From the NCBI GenBank assembly GCA_004377005.1, contig SOIV01000271.1:1-34810 (forward strand): a stretch of DNA of 34,810 nucleotides. The letters run 5' to 3'. Every line of letters begins with the position of its first letter. The stretch's first letter is position 1. This DNA comes from Candidatus Aminicenantota bacterium. GTDB lineage: Bacteria; Acidobacteriota; Aminicenantia; Aminicenantales; Aminicenantaceae. The notes beneath the pieces were generated by a model. That model did not search any database and was not told the origin of the DNA. It worked only from the letters and a program-made list of their open reading frames with translations. The position numbers and the translations under genes were made by a program. Below are positions 1 to 7,756 of the stretch, one piece after another.

Positions 1-39
1 CCGATTTTGCAGCTCGTCAGTATTTTCACTTTATTATAA

Positions 40-100
40 GGTGGGTTTGATAAATAAAACCCCTGTACAAATGGGTGGGTTTGATAAATCAAGCTCCTAC
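40..100. repeat. REP-like palindromic repeat, two tandem units
   Basis: A 16-base unit (GGTGGGTTTGATAAAT) occurs at 40-55 and again at 74-89, 34 bases apart. The second unit continues into an almost palindromic sequence (GGGTTTGAT-AA-ATCAAGCTC), and the first forms GGGTTT...AAACCC. The layout resembles dispersed REP-type palindromes found between genes in environmental bacteria. No gene is visible in 1-199. The repeat lies upstream of the probable nuo promoter. Copy number in the genome cannot be judged from this window. Confidence 0.5.
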
Positions 101-145
101 GTAAACAAGACAGATTAATGAAATCTAAAAAAAAACATTAAAGTG

Positions 146-173
146 TTTGCAAATATAAATTAATTTTTATAAA
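146..173 (+). promoter_or_regulatory. Probable promoter of the nuo operon
   Basis: A TTTGCA -35-like hexamer (146-151) and a TATAAA -10-like hexamer (168-173) are separated by 16 bases and lie about 27 bases upstream of the nuoA ATG. The surrounding DNA is very AT-rich, so part of the match may be chance. It is the only reasonable sigma70-type pair seen before this operon, whose following genes are closely spaced. Confidence 0.4.
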
Positions 174-199
174 ATTTATGCCTTTATTTACATAGGAGC

Positions 200-544
200 A
201 TGACAGAACTTTTCCTCGTTTTCTTAGTTTTTGGCCTCCTGGGTATTGTAATGCTCTTTATGAATAAGCTCCTGGGACCCAGGAGCACTAATCCCACAAA
301 GGAAACTCCGTTTGAGTGTGGAAGTCCTTACCTCCAGGAAGAGATCACTCCTGTTCCGATTAAGTTTTCTCTTGTCGCTTTTATTTTTCTTCTTTTTGAC
401 ATCGAAGTAGTATTTTTCTTTCCCTGGGCTCTTGTCTTCAAAGAAATGGGATTAACTGCATTGATTGTCATGTTTGCCTATATTTTTGTTATTGTCATAG
501 GATTTATCTATGCCTGGAAAAAAGGCGCTTTTGTCTGGGATTAA
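200..544 (+). CDS. nuoA: NADH-quinone oxidoreductase subunit A (NuoA)
   Basis: This is a small membrane subunit of respiratory complex I, located at the junction of the hydrophilic arm and the membrane. The 114-aa protein has three hydrophobic segments (about residues 3-22, 53-75 and 82-105). It carries the family hallmarks LLGPR...NP and PFECG near residues 24-41, and the acidic FDIE motif (about 67-70) within the second helix. Length is normal. The only in-frame ATG that keeps the first helix is at 200. An AGGAG sits just one base before it, an unusually short SD spacing, and a stop at 170-172 leaves no better start. It opens the nuo cluster. The gap to nuoB (94 bases) contains an ACTGGTC...GACCAGT inverted repeat. 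Confidence 0.93.
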   Translation: MTELFLVFLVFGLLGIVMLFMNKLLGPRSTNPTKETPFECGSPYLQEEITPVPIKFSLVAFIFLLFDIEVVFFFPWALVFKEMGLTALIVMFAYIFVIVIGFIYAWKKGAFVWD

Positions 545-638
545 GAGAGACGGATAAAATTGAAATATGGATAGTAACTGGTCACTTGTAACTGGCGATG
601 AGGGACCAGTAACGAGGGATCAATAAAGAAGGTAGCAT

Positions 639-1112
639 ATGATAGGAAACTTTGTCACAACTAGATTCAATTACATACTGGGATGGGCTCGGAAGTATTC
701 TCTTTTTCATTATCCTTTTATTACAGCGTGTTGTGGAATGGAATATATGTCTACCGCCGCCTCCCATTTTGACTGGGACCGCTTTGGGACCGGCTGGACA
801 AGATTTTCACCTCGTCAGTCTGACATGCTCGTGGTCTGCGGAACAATCTCTCATAAGTTAGCACCAGTACTCCGAACAGTCTATGACCAGATGACCGAGC
901 CCAAATGGGTCATGGCTTTTGGCACTTGCGCTGTGAGCGGCGGCATCTACGACAATTATGCCGTTGTTCAAGGAAGTGACCGTATTATCCCTGTGGATGT
1001 TTACATTCCTGGGTGTCCACCGCGACCGGAGACAGTTTTGGATGGCTTGATAAAGTTACAGGAAAAAATTCAAAAGCAAGAGCAAGAGTGGAGATGGAAA
1101 AAAAGAAAGTAA
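639..1112 (+). CDS. nuoB: NADH-quinone oxidoreductase subunit B (NuoB)
   Basis: This peripheral complex I subunit carries cluster N2, the final 4Fe-4S centre before quinone. The 157-aa protein has the tandem cysteine motif ACCGMEYM (C31, C32) and the two further ligands in FGTCAVSGG and PGCPPRPE, matching the family pattern. Length is typical of short NuoB proteins. The ATG at 639 follows a GAAGG SD-like sequence (spacing 6-7). The charged Lys-rich C-terminus (WRWKKRK) overlaps the start of nuoC by 19 bases. A shadow ORF at 652 in another frame was discarded. Confidence 0.95.
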   Translation: MIGNFVTTRFNYILGWARKYSLFHYPFITACCGMEYMSTAASHFDWDRFGTGWTRFSPRQSDMLVVCGTISHKLAPVLRTVYDQMTEPKWVMAFGTCAVSGGIYDNYAVVQGSDRIIPVDVYIPGCPPRPETVLDGLIKLQEKIQKQEQEWRWKKRK

Positions 1113-1573
1113 TAGAAGAACTAAAACAGAAATTTTCAGAAAAGATAAAAGGGGTTCCTGTTCAGCTTGGAGATGAAATTCTCCTCATCGAAAGGGATTC
1201 CCTTCTTGATATTGTCCAATTCTTGAAAGATAAGCCTTATTCCTACAGCATGCTTCTCGACCTCACCTGTGTCGACTATAAAGGTCAAGAGCCGCGCTTC
1301 GAGATGGTTTATCATCTGTATTCTATTCCCAATGTACAGCGTTTAAGAATCAAGGTCAGTCTCTCAGAGAAAGACCTCAGGATTGATTCCCTGGCATCGC
1401 TCTGGAAAAATGCCAATTGGCTGGAGAGAGAAGTCTTTGACATGTTTGGAGTGGATTTCAAAGGGCATCCTGATTTAAAACGAATTTTCATGTATGACGG
1501 GTTTGAGGGCTATCCTCTGCGTAAGGATTATCCTCTGCGCAAACGCCAGCCAAGGATTCAGTTGAGAAAATAA
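1094..1573 (+). CDS. nuoC: NADH-quinone oxidoreductase subunit C (NuoC, 30 kDa)
   Basis: This is the structural hydrophilic subunit of complex I that packs against NuoD and NuoB. The diagnostic block [20 protein letters not shown], followed by [11 protein letters not shown], is near the C-terminus. The track begins at 1013 inside nuoB, but that extra N-terminus is out of frame with conserved NuoB sequence and has no family counterpart. I choose the ATG at 1094 (protein [11 protein letters not shown]...), preceded by a GAGTGGAG SD-like stretch, giving 159 aa, the usual size for a separate NuoC. NuoC and NuoD are separate here, not fused. The short tandem [11 protein letters not shown] is part of the family's conserved tail. 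Confidence 0.93.
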   Translation: MEKKKVIEELKQKFSEKIKGVPVQLGDEILLIERDSLLDIVQFLKDKPYSYSMLLDLTCVDYKGQEPRFEMVYHLYSIPNVQRLRIKVSLSEKDLRIDSLASLWKNANWLEREVFDMFGVDFKGHPDLKRIFMYDGFEGYPLRKDYPLRKRQPRIQLRK

Positions 1574-1574
1574 G

Positions 1575-2903
1575 ATGACGACAAGAATTCAAAAAGAAGC
1601 CAGCAAAGAAAGCCTTCTTCTAAACATGGGACCTTCTCATCCAGCCATGCACGGGACCATCCGGATAATGCTCGAGCTTGACGGGGAGCGGATTCTCAAT
1701 TCAGAAGTCGAGGTAGGATACTTGCACAGAGGTTTCGAGAAAATATGCGAGAACAGGACTTATTTCAACCTGCTTCCCTATACGGACAGGATGAATTATG
1801 TCTCTCCTCTAATCAATAACCTTGGTTATGTGATGACAGTAGAGAAGATGCTGGGCATCGAAGCTCCTGAGCGGGCGCAGTACATTCGAGTCATAATGAG
1901 TGAGCTCTCGCGTATCTCTGACCACCTAACATGTCTGGCAGCCATGGCCATGGAGTGCGGGGCTTTTACTGTTTTCCTCTACAATGTGAAAGCTCGTGAA
2001 TATATCTGGGATGTTATCGAAGAGACAACTGGCGCCCGCATGACAACTTCCTATATCCGGATAGGCGGGGTTAGAGCCGATCTTCATCCCGGTTATAAAG
2101 CGGTTCTTAAGAAAGCGATTGTGGAGACAAGGAAAGTTTTAAAGGATATTCGTGGTCTCCTTGATAAGAACATAATTTACCTGAATAGAACAAGAGATAT
2201 AGCAATTGTTTCTCCAGAGACAGCCATTTCCTATGGGTGGACTGGCCCCTGCCTTCGCTCCACAGGCGTTTATTATGATGTCCGCAAAGCTTCCCCTTAT
2301 GCGGTTTATGACCAATTGGATTTTGAGGTTCCTTTGGGCGAGCGAGGGGATAACTTTGACAGATACATGGTTCGGATGAAAGAGATGGATCAGAGCCTCC
2401 GGATCATTGAGCAAGCCATGGAAAAAATGCCAAGACCATCTCCGTCCAAGCTTATGGTTGAGGCCCTCGAGCCAGCCGAGGCGATCAAGGCCTCCAGAAC
2501 AAAAAGAGTTGAGAAAGAAATCAAGCTCTCTCCCAATTTAGAAGGCTCAGAAAGAGGAAAATACCTGGATATTCTCGGCACAGATAAAAAATATGTCGTT
2601 CCTCCCAAAGAGGATACATACACCTCGATCGAAGGGATTATTAATCACTTTAAATTTTTCATGAGGGGTCACGGCATAAGACCTCCCAAAGGGGAAGCTT
2701 ATTTTTCTGTGGAAGGTGGAAACGGTGAGCTTGGCTATTACATTGTTTCAGACGGCACTGACAGGCCGTATCGCCTTCATCTGAGGGCCCCTTGTTTTCA
2801 CATCGTTTCTGCCCTGGAAGAAATGATCAAGGGGCACTATATAGCCGATATTATTCCTACTTTTGGCTCGACGAATATGATAGGAGGAGAGTTAGATAGA
2901 TGA
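1575..2903 (+). CDS. nuoD: NADH-quinone oxidoreductase subunit D (NuoD, 49 kDa)
   Basis: This subunit forms much of the quinone pocket of complex I. The GPSHPAMHG motif contributes the quinone-site histidine (H26) and DRMNY contributes the quinone-site tyrosine (Y75). Further NuoD blocks include GYLHRGFEK, SELSRISDHL and the GELDR C-terminus. At 442 aa it is about 40-50 residues longer than typical NuoD. The extra sequence is a hydrophilic, Lys/Glu-rich stretch around residues 285-335, between the helical domain and the C-terminal TSIEGIINHFK block. The start is one base after the nuoC stop. The stop overlaps the nuoE start as ATGA. Confidence 0.95.
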   Translation: MTTRIQKEASKESLLLNMGPSHPAMHGTIRIMLELDGERILNSEVEVGYLHRGFEKICENRTYFNLLPYTDRMNYVSPLINNLGYVMTVEKMLGIEAPERAQYIRVIMSELSRISDHLTCLAAMAMECGAFTVFLYNVKAREYIWDVIEETTGARMTTSYIRIGGVRADLHPGYKAVLKKAIVETRKVLKDIRGLLDKNIIYLNRTRDIAIVSPETAISYGWTGPCLRSTGVYYDVRKASPYAVYDQLDFEVPLGERGDNFDRYMVRMKEMDQSLRIIEQAMEKMPRPSPSKLMVEALEPAEAIKASRTKRVEKEIKLSPNLEGSERGKYLDILGTDKKYVVPPKEDTYTSIEGIINHFKFFMRGHGIRPPKGEAYFSVEGGNGELGYYIVSDGTDRPYRLHLRAPCFHIVSALEEMIKGHYIADIIPTFGSTNMIGGELDR

Positions 2904-3373
2904 GCCCAGAGTTCTCAGAGAAGACAAAGAAAAAAATCGAGGAAATTGTTGCCCGCTACCCTCAAAAAGAAGCTGCTATTCTTCCAATTTTGCATATAAC
3001 CCAACAAGAATTCGGCTCTATTTCTGCTGAGGAAGAAAAGCTGGTAGCTCGAATTTTAGGAATAAAACCTATCAGTGTGAGAGAACTCGTGACTTTTTAC
3101 ACCATGTTCCCTAAGGAATCTTTAGGAAAATATCACATTCAGGTCTGTTCTAACCTGAGCTGTTCTCTTCTAGGAGCAGGTAATTTCGTTGATTATTTAG
3201 TAGAGAAATTAGGGATTAAGCCTGGAGAGACAACGCCCGACAAAAAATTCACTCTATCGACAGTTGAGTGTTTAGGTGCCTGTGAGCGGGCTCCCTGTAT
3301 GATGATAAATTTTAATTACTACGGTGAGATGGATCCAAAAAAAGTTGATGAAATTTTGGATGGTTTGAAATAG
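2900..3373 (+). CDS. nuoE: NADH-quinone oxidoreductase subunit E (NuoE, 24 kDa)
   Basis: This thioredoxin-fold subunit of the NADH dehydrogenase module carries the 2Fe-2S cluster N1a. The 157-aa protein has the four ligands in the family spacing: C83-x4-C88 (CSNLSC) and C124-x3-C128 (CLGAC). An N-terminal helical bundle (YPQKEAAILPILHI) is followed by the FYTMF block, as in canonical NuoE. Its ATG overlaps the nuoD stop, with AGGAGGAGAG as SD. It is followed directly by nuoF, its structural partner. Confidence 0.95.
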   Translation: MSPEFSEKTKKKIEEIVARYPQKEAAILPILHITQQEFGSISAEEEKLVARILGIKPISVRELVTFYTMFPKESLGKYHIQVCSNLSCSLLGAGNFVDYLVEKLGIKPGETTPDKKFTLSTVECLGACERAPCMMINFNYYGEMDPKKVDEILDGLK

Positions 3374-3377
3374 GAAA

Positions 3378-4616
3378 ATGAAGGAAAAGGTTTTAACCGA
3401 ACATTTTGGGCTTGAAAATCTGTACAAAATAGATGTGTATCAAAAGCAGGGAGGGTATCGAGCTACGGAGAAAGCGCTAAAGAAAATGAAGCCGGAAGAA
3501 ATTCTGGAAGAAGTGAAAAAGGCTAATTTGAGAGGAAGGGGCGGCGCAGGTTTTCCGGCTGGAGTAAAGTGGAGTTTTGTTCCTGACACGGATAAGCCAA
3601 AATACCTATGCGTCAACGCTGATGAGGGAGAACCGGGAACTTTTAAAGATCGCTACATTATGAGCCATAATCCCCATATGCTGATCGAAGGGATTATCAT
3701 CACCTCTTTCTGTGTGGGTATCTCTGTTGCTTTTATTTATATTCGGGGCGAATATGAAGCCATAGCCTTGAGACTTGAACAGGCCATCTCAGAAGCATAC
3801 GAGAAAGGATTTTTAGGAAAAAACATCCTGGAGAGTGGTTTTGACCTGGATGTTTTTGTGCACCGCGGTGCTGGGGCCTATATCTGCGGTGAGGAAACCG
3901 CGCTCCTGGAATCGCTCGAAGGCAAACGGGGAAATCCCCGGCTGAAGCCTCCTTTCCCAGCTTCTGTTGGTCTTTTTCAATGTCCAACTGTTATAAATAA
4001 TGTTGAAACTATCTCCAACATCTCTCATATCATACTTAATGGTGCGGAATGGTTTATCAAACAAGGGCTTCCAAAAGACGGAGGAACCAGAATTTTTGGC
4101 GTAAGCGGCATGGTCAAGAATCCAGGAATCTACGAGCTGCCCCTCGGAACCAGCCTGAAAGATATCATTTTCAAACATGCCGGAGGAATGAAGGAAGGCA
4201 AAAAATTGAAGGCTGTTATTCCAGGGGGAATGTCAGCACCTATTTTAACAGCAGATGAAATAAACATAAAGATGGATTTTGACTCCCTGGTCGAGGCAAA
4301 TTCTATGCTCGGTTCTGCCGGCATCATCGTCATCGACGACAAGACCTCTATTCTTGATGTCCTAAAGGTAGTCACAAAATTTTATTCCCATGAGTCATGC
4401 GGCCAGTGCACTCCCTGCCGGATCGGAAATTCATGGATAAATAAAATAGTCAAACGCATAGCAGAAGGAAAAGGAAAGAAAGAGGATATCGATAGCATTT
4501 TACGGTTGGCTTCAAATATCGAAGGGAACACTCTTTGCCCTTTAGGAGATGCTGCAGCCATGCCTATTCTTTCCATCACCAAGAAGTTCAGGAAGGAACT
4601 TGAATCTCATTTATAG
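3378..4616 (+). CDS. nuoF: NADH-quinone oxidoreductase subunit F (NuoF, 51 kDa)
   Basis: This subunit binds NADH and FMN and starts electron flow in complex I. The 412-aa protein shows the glycine-rich FMN/NADH motif RGRGGAGFPAGVKW (52-65), the NADEGEPGTFKDR block (80-92) and the FMN-site GAYICGEETALLESLEG. The N3 4Fe-4S ligands are C341, C344 and C347 (ESCGQCTPCRIG) plus C387 (NTLCPLGD). Length and order are canonical. Only four bases separate it from nuoE. A weak TAGG SD precedes the ATG. All the catalytic features of an NADH-oxidising enzyme are present. Confidence 0.96.
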   Translation: MKEKVLTEHFGLENLYKIDVYQKQGGYRATEKALKKMKPEEILEEVKKANLRGRGGAGFPAGVKWSFVPDTDKPKYLCVNADEGEPGTFKDRYIMSHNPHMLIEGIIITSFCVGISVAFIYIRGEYEAIALRLEQAISEAYEKGFLGKNILESGFDLDVFVHRGAGAYICGEETALLESLEGKRGNPRLKPPFPASVGLFQCPTVINNVETISNISHIILNGAEWFIKQGLPKDGGTRIFGVSGMVKNPGIYELPLGTSLKDIIFKHAGGMKEGKKLKAVIPGGMSAPILTADEINIKMDFDSLVEANSMLGSAGIIVIDDKTSILDVLKVVTKFYSHESCGQCTPCRIGNSWINKIVKRIAEGKGKKEDIDSILRLASNIEGNTLCPLGDAAAMPILSITKKFRKELESHL

Positions 4617-4622
4617 GGTTAA

Positions 4623-6203
4623 ATGCAGGAGAAAACGAACGAGATGATAAAGATTTTCATAGATAAAGAGCCCGTAGATGCGGAGGAAGGCACGACTGTG
4701 TTGAAAGCCGCAGAGCGAGCGGGGATTCACATCCCTCATCTATGTTATCATCCTGCTTTTCCGCCAGAGGGAAGCTGCCGTATGTGTCTTGTCGAGATTG
4801 AGGGCTTTCCCAAGCTTGAGCTGGCTTGCTCGACGGTGGTGAAGGAAGAGATGAAAATCTCGACAAAAAGCGAAAGGGTCGTTGAAGCCAGAAAAGCAGT
4901 GTTGGAATTTCTGCTGGCAGAACACCCCCTTGATTGTCCCATCTGCGATAAAGCTGGAGACTGTAAACTCCAGGATTATTACGACGAATACGGACTTTTT
5001 GAAAGCCAGTTTAAAGAGGCGAAAGAAAAAAGAGAGAAAAAATTAAAGATCGGAAAGAGCCTCATTCTTGATCAAGAAAGATGTATTCTCTGCACTCGCT
5101 GCGTCCGGTTTCTAAAAGAAGTGACCAAAACACAGGACCTTGGCGTATTTCACCGCGGAGTCCATTCAAGTGTTAATATTTATGAAGGGGCTTCTGTTGA
5201 AAATAATTATTCAGGCAATTTAGCTGAGATCTGTCCGGTGGGTGCCATCACCGATGAAGATTTCAGGTTTAAGACGCGCAGTTGGTTTTTAAAAGAAGGA
5301 GAGTCCATCTGCCCCCTCTGCAGTCGTGGCTGTAACATTTTGATCGAATATCACCCGGGTTTTTCCCGTTTCGAGCTGCCAAAAAGAGTCTACAGGATTA
5401 AAGCCAGAGAAAACCCTGAGGTCAACGGTTTCTGGATCTGCGATCGCGGTCGATATGGTTATTCATACCTTGATGAGCGTAGAGCTGATCAAATTATCAT
5501 GAATAAGAAAGAAGGGGAGAATGAGCTTACCTGCGAAAATATCTCCAGGCACCTTGGAGAAAAAATAAAAAACTTGTCTTCCGCCAGGAAGACCTCCGGA
5601 ATTGCCCTAATTCTTCATACCTGGCTTTCGAATGAGGAACTATTTCTCCTTCATGAAATCTTTAAAAATGACCTTAAAGTAGAAAAGATATTCTTTGCAG
5701 ACCTCCCTGATGGAGAAGCAGACGGATTTTTACTTACATCAGAACCTAGCCCTAATAGAAGAGGAGCTCAAGAAATAGGTTTTGATATAAAGACTGTGGA
5801 TTTAGGCGCCTTGGCTGACGGAACGGATTTTCTCCTCGCCTTTGGTCCTTTTCTTTCTGGACTTTTCAGTTCGAAAGACCTCAGAGGTGCTCTGGATAAG
5901 ATAAAAACAAAAGTACTTTTCTCCTCCAATTCGAATGAGTTGAATTCTCTTTTCGATGTAGTCATTCCCGTAGCTTTAATTGCTGAAAAGGAGGGTTCCT
6001 TGACGAATGTGGAAGGTATAGTCCAGGGTTTTCAACCTGTTCTAGAACCGCCCGGAGAAAGTCTGCCCGAATGGAAAGTGCTTTCCGACCTGGGTAAGGA
6101 ATTGGGAATGGATTCCAAGTTCTACAGTGAATTCACGTCTCCTGAAGCAATTTTAAGCGAGATGGGAAAGAAAATTCCTTTTTTCAAGAAAAAAAATGAC
6201 TGA
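4623..6203 (+). CDS. nuoG: NADH-quinone oxidoreductase subunit G (NuoG), short form
   Basis: This is the iron-sulfur wire subunit of the NADH module. The N-terminal ferredoxin domain has 2Fe-2S ligands C41, C52, C55 and C69. Next come the HPLDCPICDKAGDC motif (N5 type), CILCTRCVRF...CPVGA (N4 type) and CPLCSRGC...WICDRGR (N7 type). The remainder, about residue 290 to 526, is a reduced relic of the molybdopterin-oxidoreductase domain. At 526 aa the protein is much shorter than E. coli NuoG (over 900 aa). The start is uncertain: ATG 4623 follows AGGGTTAA, while an in-frame ATG at 4644 (MIKIFID) resembles many homologues. The 3' end overlaps nuoH by 8 bases. Confidence 0.92.
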   Translation: MQEKTNEMIKIFIDKEPVDAEEGTTVLKAAERAGIHIPHLCYHPAFPPEGSCRMCLVEIEGFPKLELACSTVVKEEMKISTKSERVVEARKAVLEFLLAEHPLDCPICDKAGDCKLQDYYDEYGLFESQFKEAKEKREKKLKIGKSLILDQERCILCTRCVRFLKEVTKTQDLGVFHRGVHSSVNIYEGASVENNYSGNLAEICPVGAITDEDFRFKTRSWFLKEGESICPLCSRGCNILIEYHPGFSRFELPKRVYRIKARENPEVNGFWICDRGRYGYSYLDERRADQIIMNKKEGENELTCENISRHLGEKIKNLSSARKTSGIALILHTWLSNEELFLLHEIFKNDLKVEKIFFADLPDGEADGFLLTSEPSPNRRGAQEIGFDIKTVDLGALADGTDFLLAFGPFLSGLFSSKDLRGALDKIKTKVLFSSNSNELNSLFDVVIPVALIAEKEGSLTNVEGIVQGFQPVLEPPGESLPEWKVLSDLGKELGMDSKFYSEFTSPEAILSEMGKKIPFFKKKND

Positions 6204-7281
6204 AACATTAAATGAAATGTTAATAATATTCATCAAGATTGTCTGTGCTCTGGCCTGGCTCCTTGGACTTACTCTGTTCCTGACCTGGCTGGAGAGAAAA
6301 GAGAGTGCACTTATCCAGGACAGGCTTGGCGCGAACAGAGCTTCAATCTTTGGAATACGTATCATCGGTCTTTTCCAGCCCATTGCCGATGCCATTAAAA
6401 TGATTTTTAAGGAAGATTTTGTGCCTTCCTTCTCCAGGAAATTTCTCCACACGATGGCTCCTTTCATCTCTTTCTTTTTTGTGGCTATCACGATTGCGGC
6501 GATCCCTTTTGGAGATAATCTGCGTATTGGAAACCGGACTATACACCTCCAGATACTGGATTTTAATGTAGGGCTTTTGTTTATCCTGGCTATGTTGTCT
6601 CTGGGAATATACGGTATTATTATCAGCGGTTGGGCTTCTAATAACAAGTATGCTCTCATCGGAGGACTGAGAGGAGCTGCTCAGATTATCTCTTATGAAG
6701 TAGCCCTGGGATTGTCTCTCATAGGCCTGATCATGGTCTATCCATCTTTGAGACTTTCAAGCATTGTCCTCTATCAGGGGGAGCTCCTTTTTGGGTTCCT
6801 TCCAAAATGGGGGATTTTTCTCCAACCCCTGGGATTCGTTATCTTTCTTTTTGCTGCTCTTTCCGAGACAAAAAGAGCTCCCTTTGATCTTCCAGAGGGG
6901 GAATCTGAAATCATAGGATTTTTCACAGAGTACAGTGGGCTTAAATGGGGCCTTTTCATGATGGTTGATTTCATGGAAGTCATCATTGTCTCCACTTTGC
7001 TCACCACTCTTTTCTTTGGAGGCTGGCAGGTTCCTTGGTTGGCTTCGGACGGATTTCACTTCCCGTGGGGAGGAGAATTGTTGCTTTCTCATGTGGTCGT
7101 TGTTCTCTTGCAGGTCGCAGCTTTCAACATAAAAGTTTTCTTTTTCTGCTGGCTTCAGATTTTGATCCGCTGGACCTATCCTCGGTTTCGTTATGACCAG
7201 CTTATGGATTTTGGCTGGAAATTGCTTATTCCTTTAAGCTTGGTTAATATCATCGGAACAGGCATTATAATGACGCTCTAA
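6196..7281 (+). CDS. nuoH: NADH-quinone oxidoreductase subunit H (NuoH)
   Basis: This membrane subunit of complex I forms the quinone entry channel and links the hydrophilic arm to the membrane arm. The 361-aa protein has about eight hydrophobic helices. Family signatures are ERKESALIQDRLGANR (33-48), WASNNKYALIGGLRGAAQ and ETKRAPFDLPEGESEIIGF. The acidic residues of the E-channel loop are therefore intact. The start overlaps the nuoG stop. SD support is poor, so translation may be coupled. The next gene, nuoI, begins one base after its stop. Confidence 0.95.
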   Translation: MTETLNEMLIIFIKIVCALAWLLGLTLFLTWLERKESALIQDRLGANRASIFGIRIIGLFQPIADAIKMIFKEDFVPSFSRKFLHTMAPFISFFFVAITIAAIPFGDNLRIGNRTIHLQILDFNVGLLFILAMLSLGIYGIIISGWASNNKYALIGGLRGAAQIISYEVALGLSLIGLIMVYPSLRLSSIVLYQGELLFGFLPKWGIFLQPLGFVIFLFAALSETKRAPFDLPEGESEIIGFFTEYSGLKWGLFMMVDFMEVIIVSTLLTTLFFGGWQVPWLASDGFHFPWGGELLLSHVVVVLLQVAAFNIKVFFFCWLQILIRWTYPRFRYDQLMDFGWKLLIPLSLVNIIGTGIIMTL

Positions 7282-7282
7282 A

Positions 7283-7756
7283 ATGATAAAAGCACTGGGA
7301 TATTTCATCGAGATAATCAGGGGAATTTTTATCACAACCCGTCATTTTGTTGTGAATCTGTTCTTCCGCTGCCTGGCAGTTCTGGGGATAAAGACGAAGA
7401 GAAAGGGATCTGTGACCATTCAGTACCCTGAACAAAAAAAAGAGATCGCTTCAAGACACCGGAGTTTGCACCGTCTCATGACCAGACCAGATGGCAAACC
7501 TCGCTGTGTGGCCTGCATGCTGTGTGTTACGGTTTGTCCTTCTGAATGCATATATGTTGAGGCAGCTGAGGACCCTGATCCTGAAATCCAGAAATATCCT
7601 GCCAAGTTTATCATCGATTTAAGCCGATGTTGCTTCTGCGGGTTTTGTGTCGAAGCTTGTCCGGAAGATGCCATCCGTATGGATACTGGGAATGTCGAGT
7701 TTGCCCAGTACAGCCAAGAGGATATGATCTATGACCTTGATAAGCTCATCGGATGA
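7283..7756 (+). CDS. nuoI: NADH-quinone oxidoreductase subunit I (NuoI), 2x[4Fe-4S] ferredoxin
   Basis: This ferredoxin-like subunit carries clusters N6a and N6b, which pass electrons to NuoB. The 157-aa protein has an amphipathic N-terminal helix (GYFIEIIRGIFITTRHF) that would lie on the membrane. Two C-x2-C-x2-C-x3-C-P motifs follow: C75/C78/C81/C85 and C116/C119/C122/C126. An extra Cys (C117) sits beside the second motif. Length is normal. The stop overlaps the next gene (metallo-hydrolase) as ATGA. In most bacteria nuoJ would follow here, but it does not. Confidence 0.95.
   Translation: MIKALGYFIEIIRGIFITTRHFVVNLFFRCLAVLGIKTKRKGSVTIQYPEQKKEIASRHRSLHRLMTRPDGKPRCVACMLCVTVCPSECIYVEAAEDPDPEIQKYPAKFIIDLSRCCFCGFCVEACPEDAIRMDTGNVEFAQYSQEDMIYDLDKLIG

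Noticed and set aside
1013-1093. Longer NuoC N-terminus given by the ORF track
   Set aside because: It lies entirely within conserved nuoB sequence in another frame and is not part of NuoC proteins.
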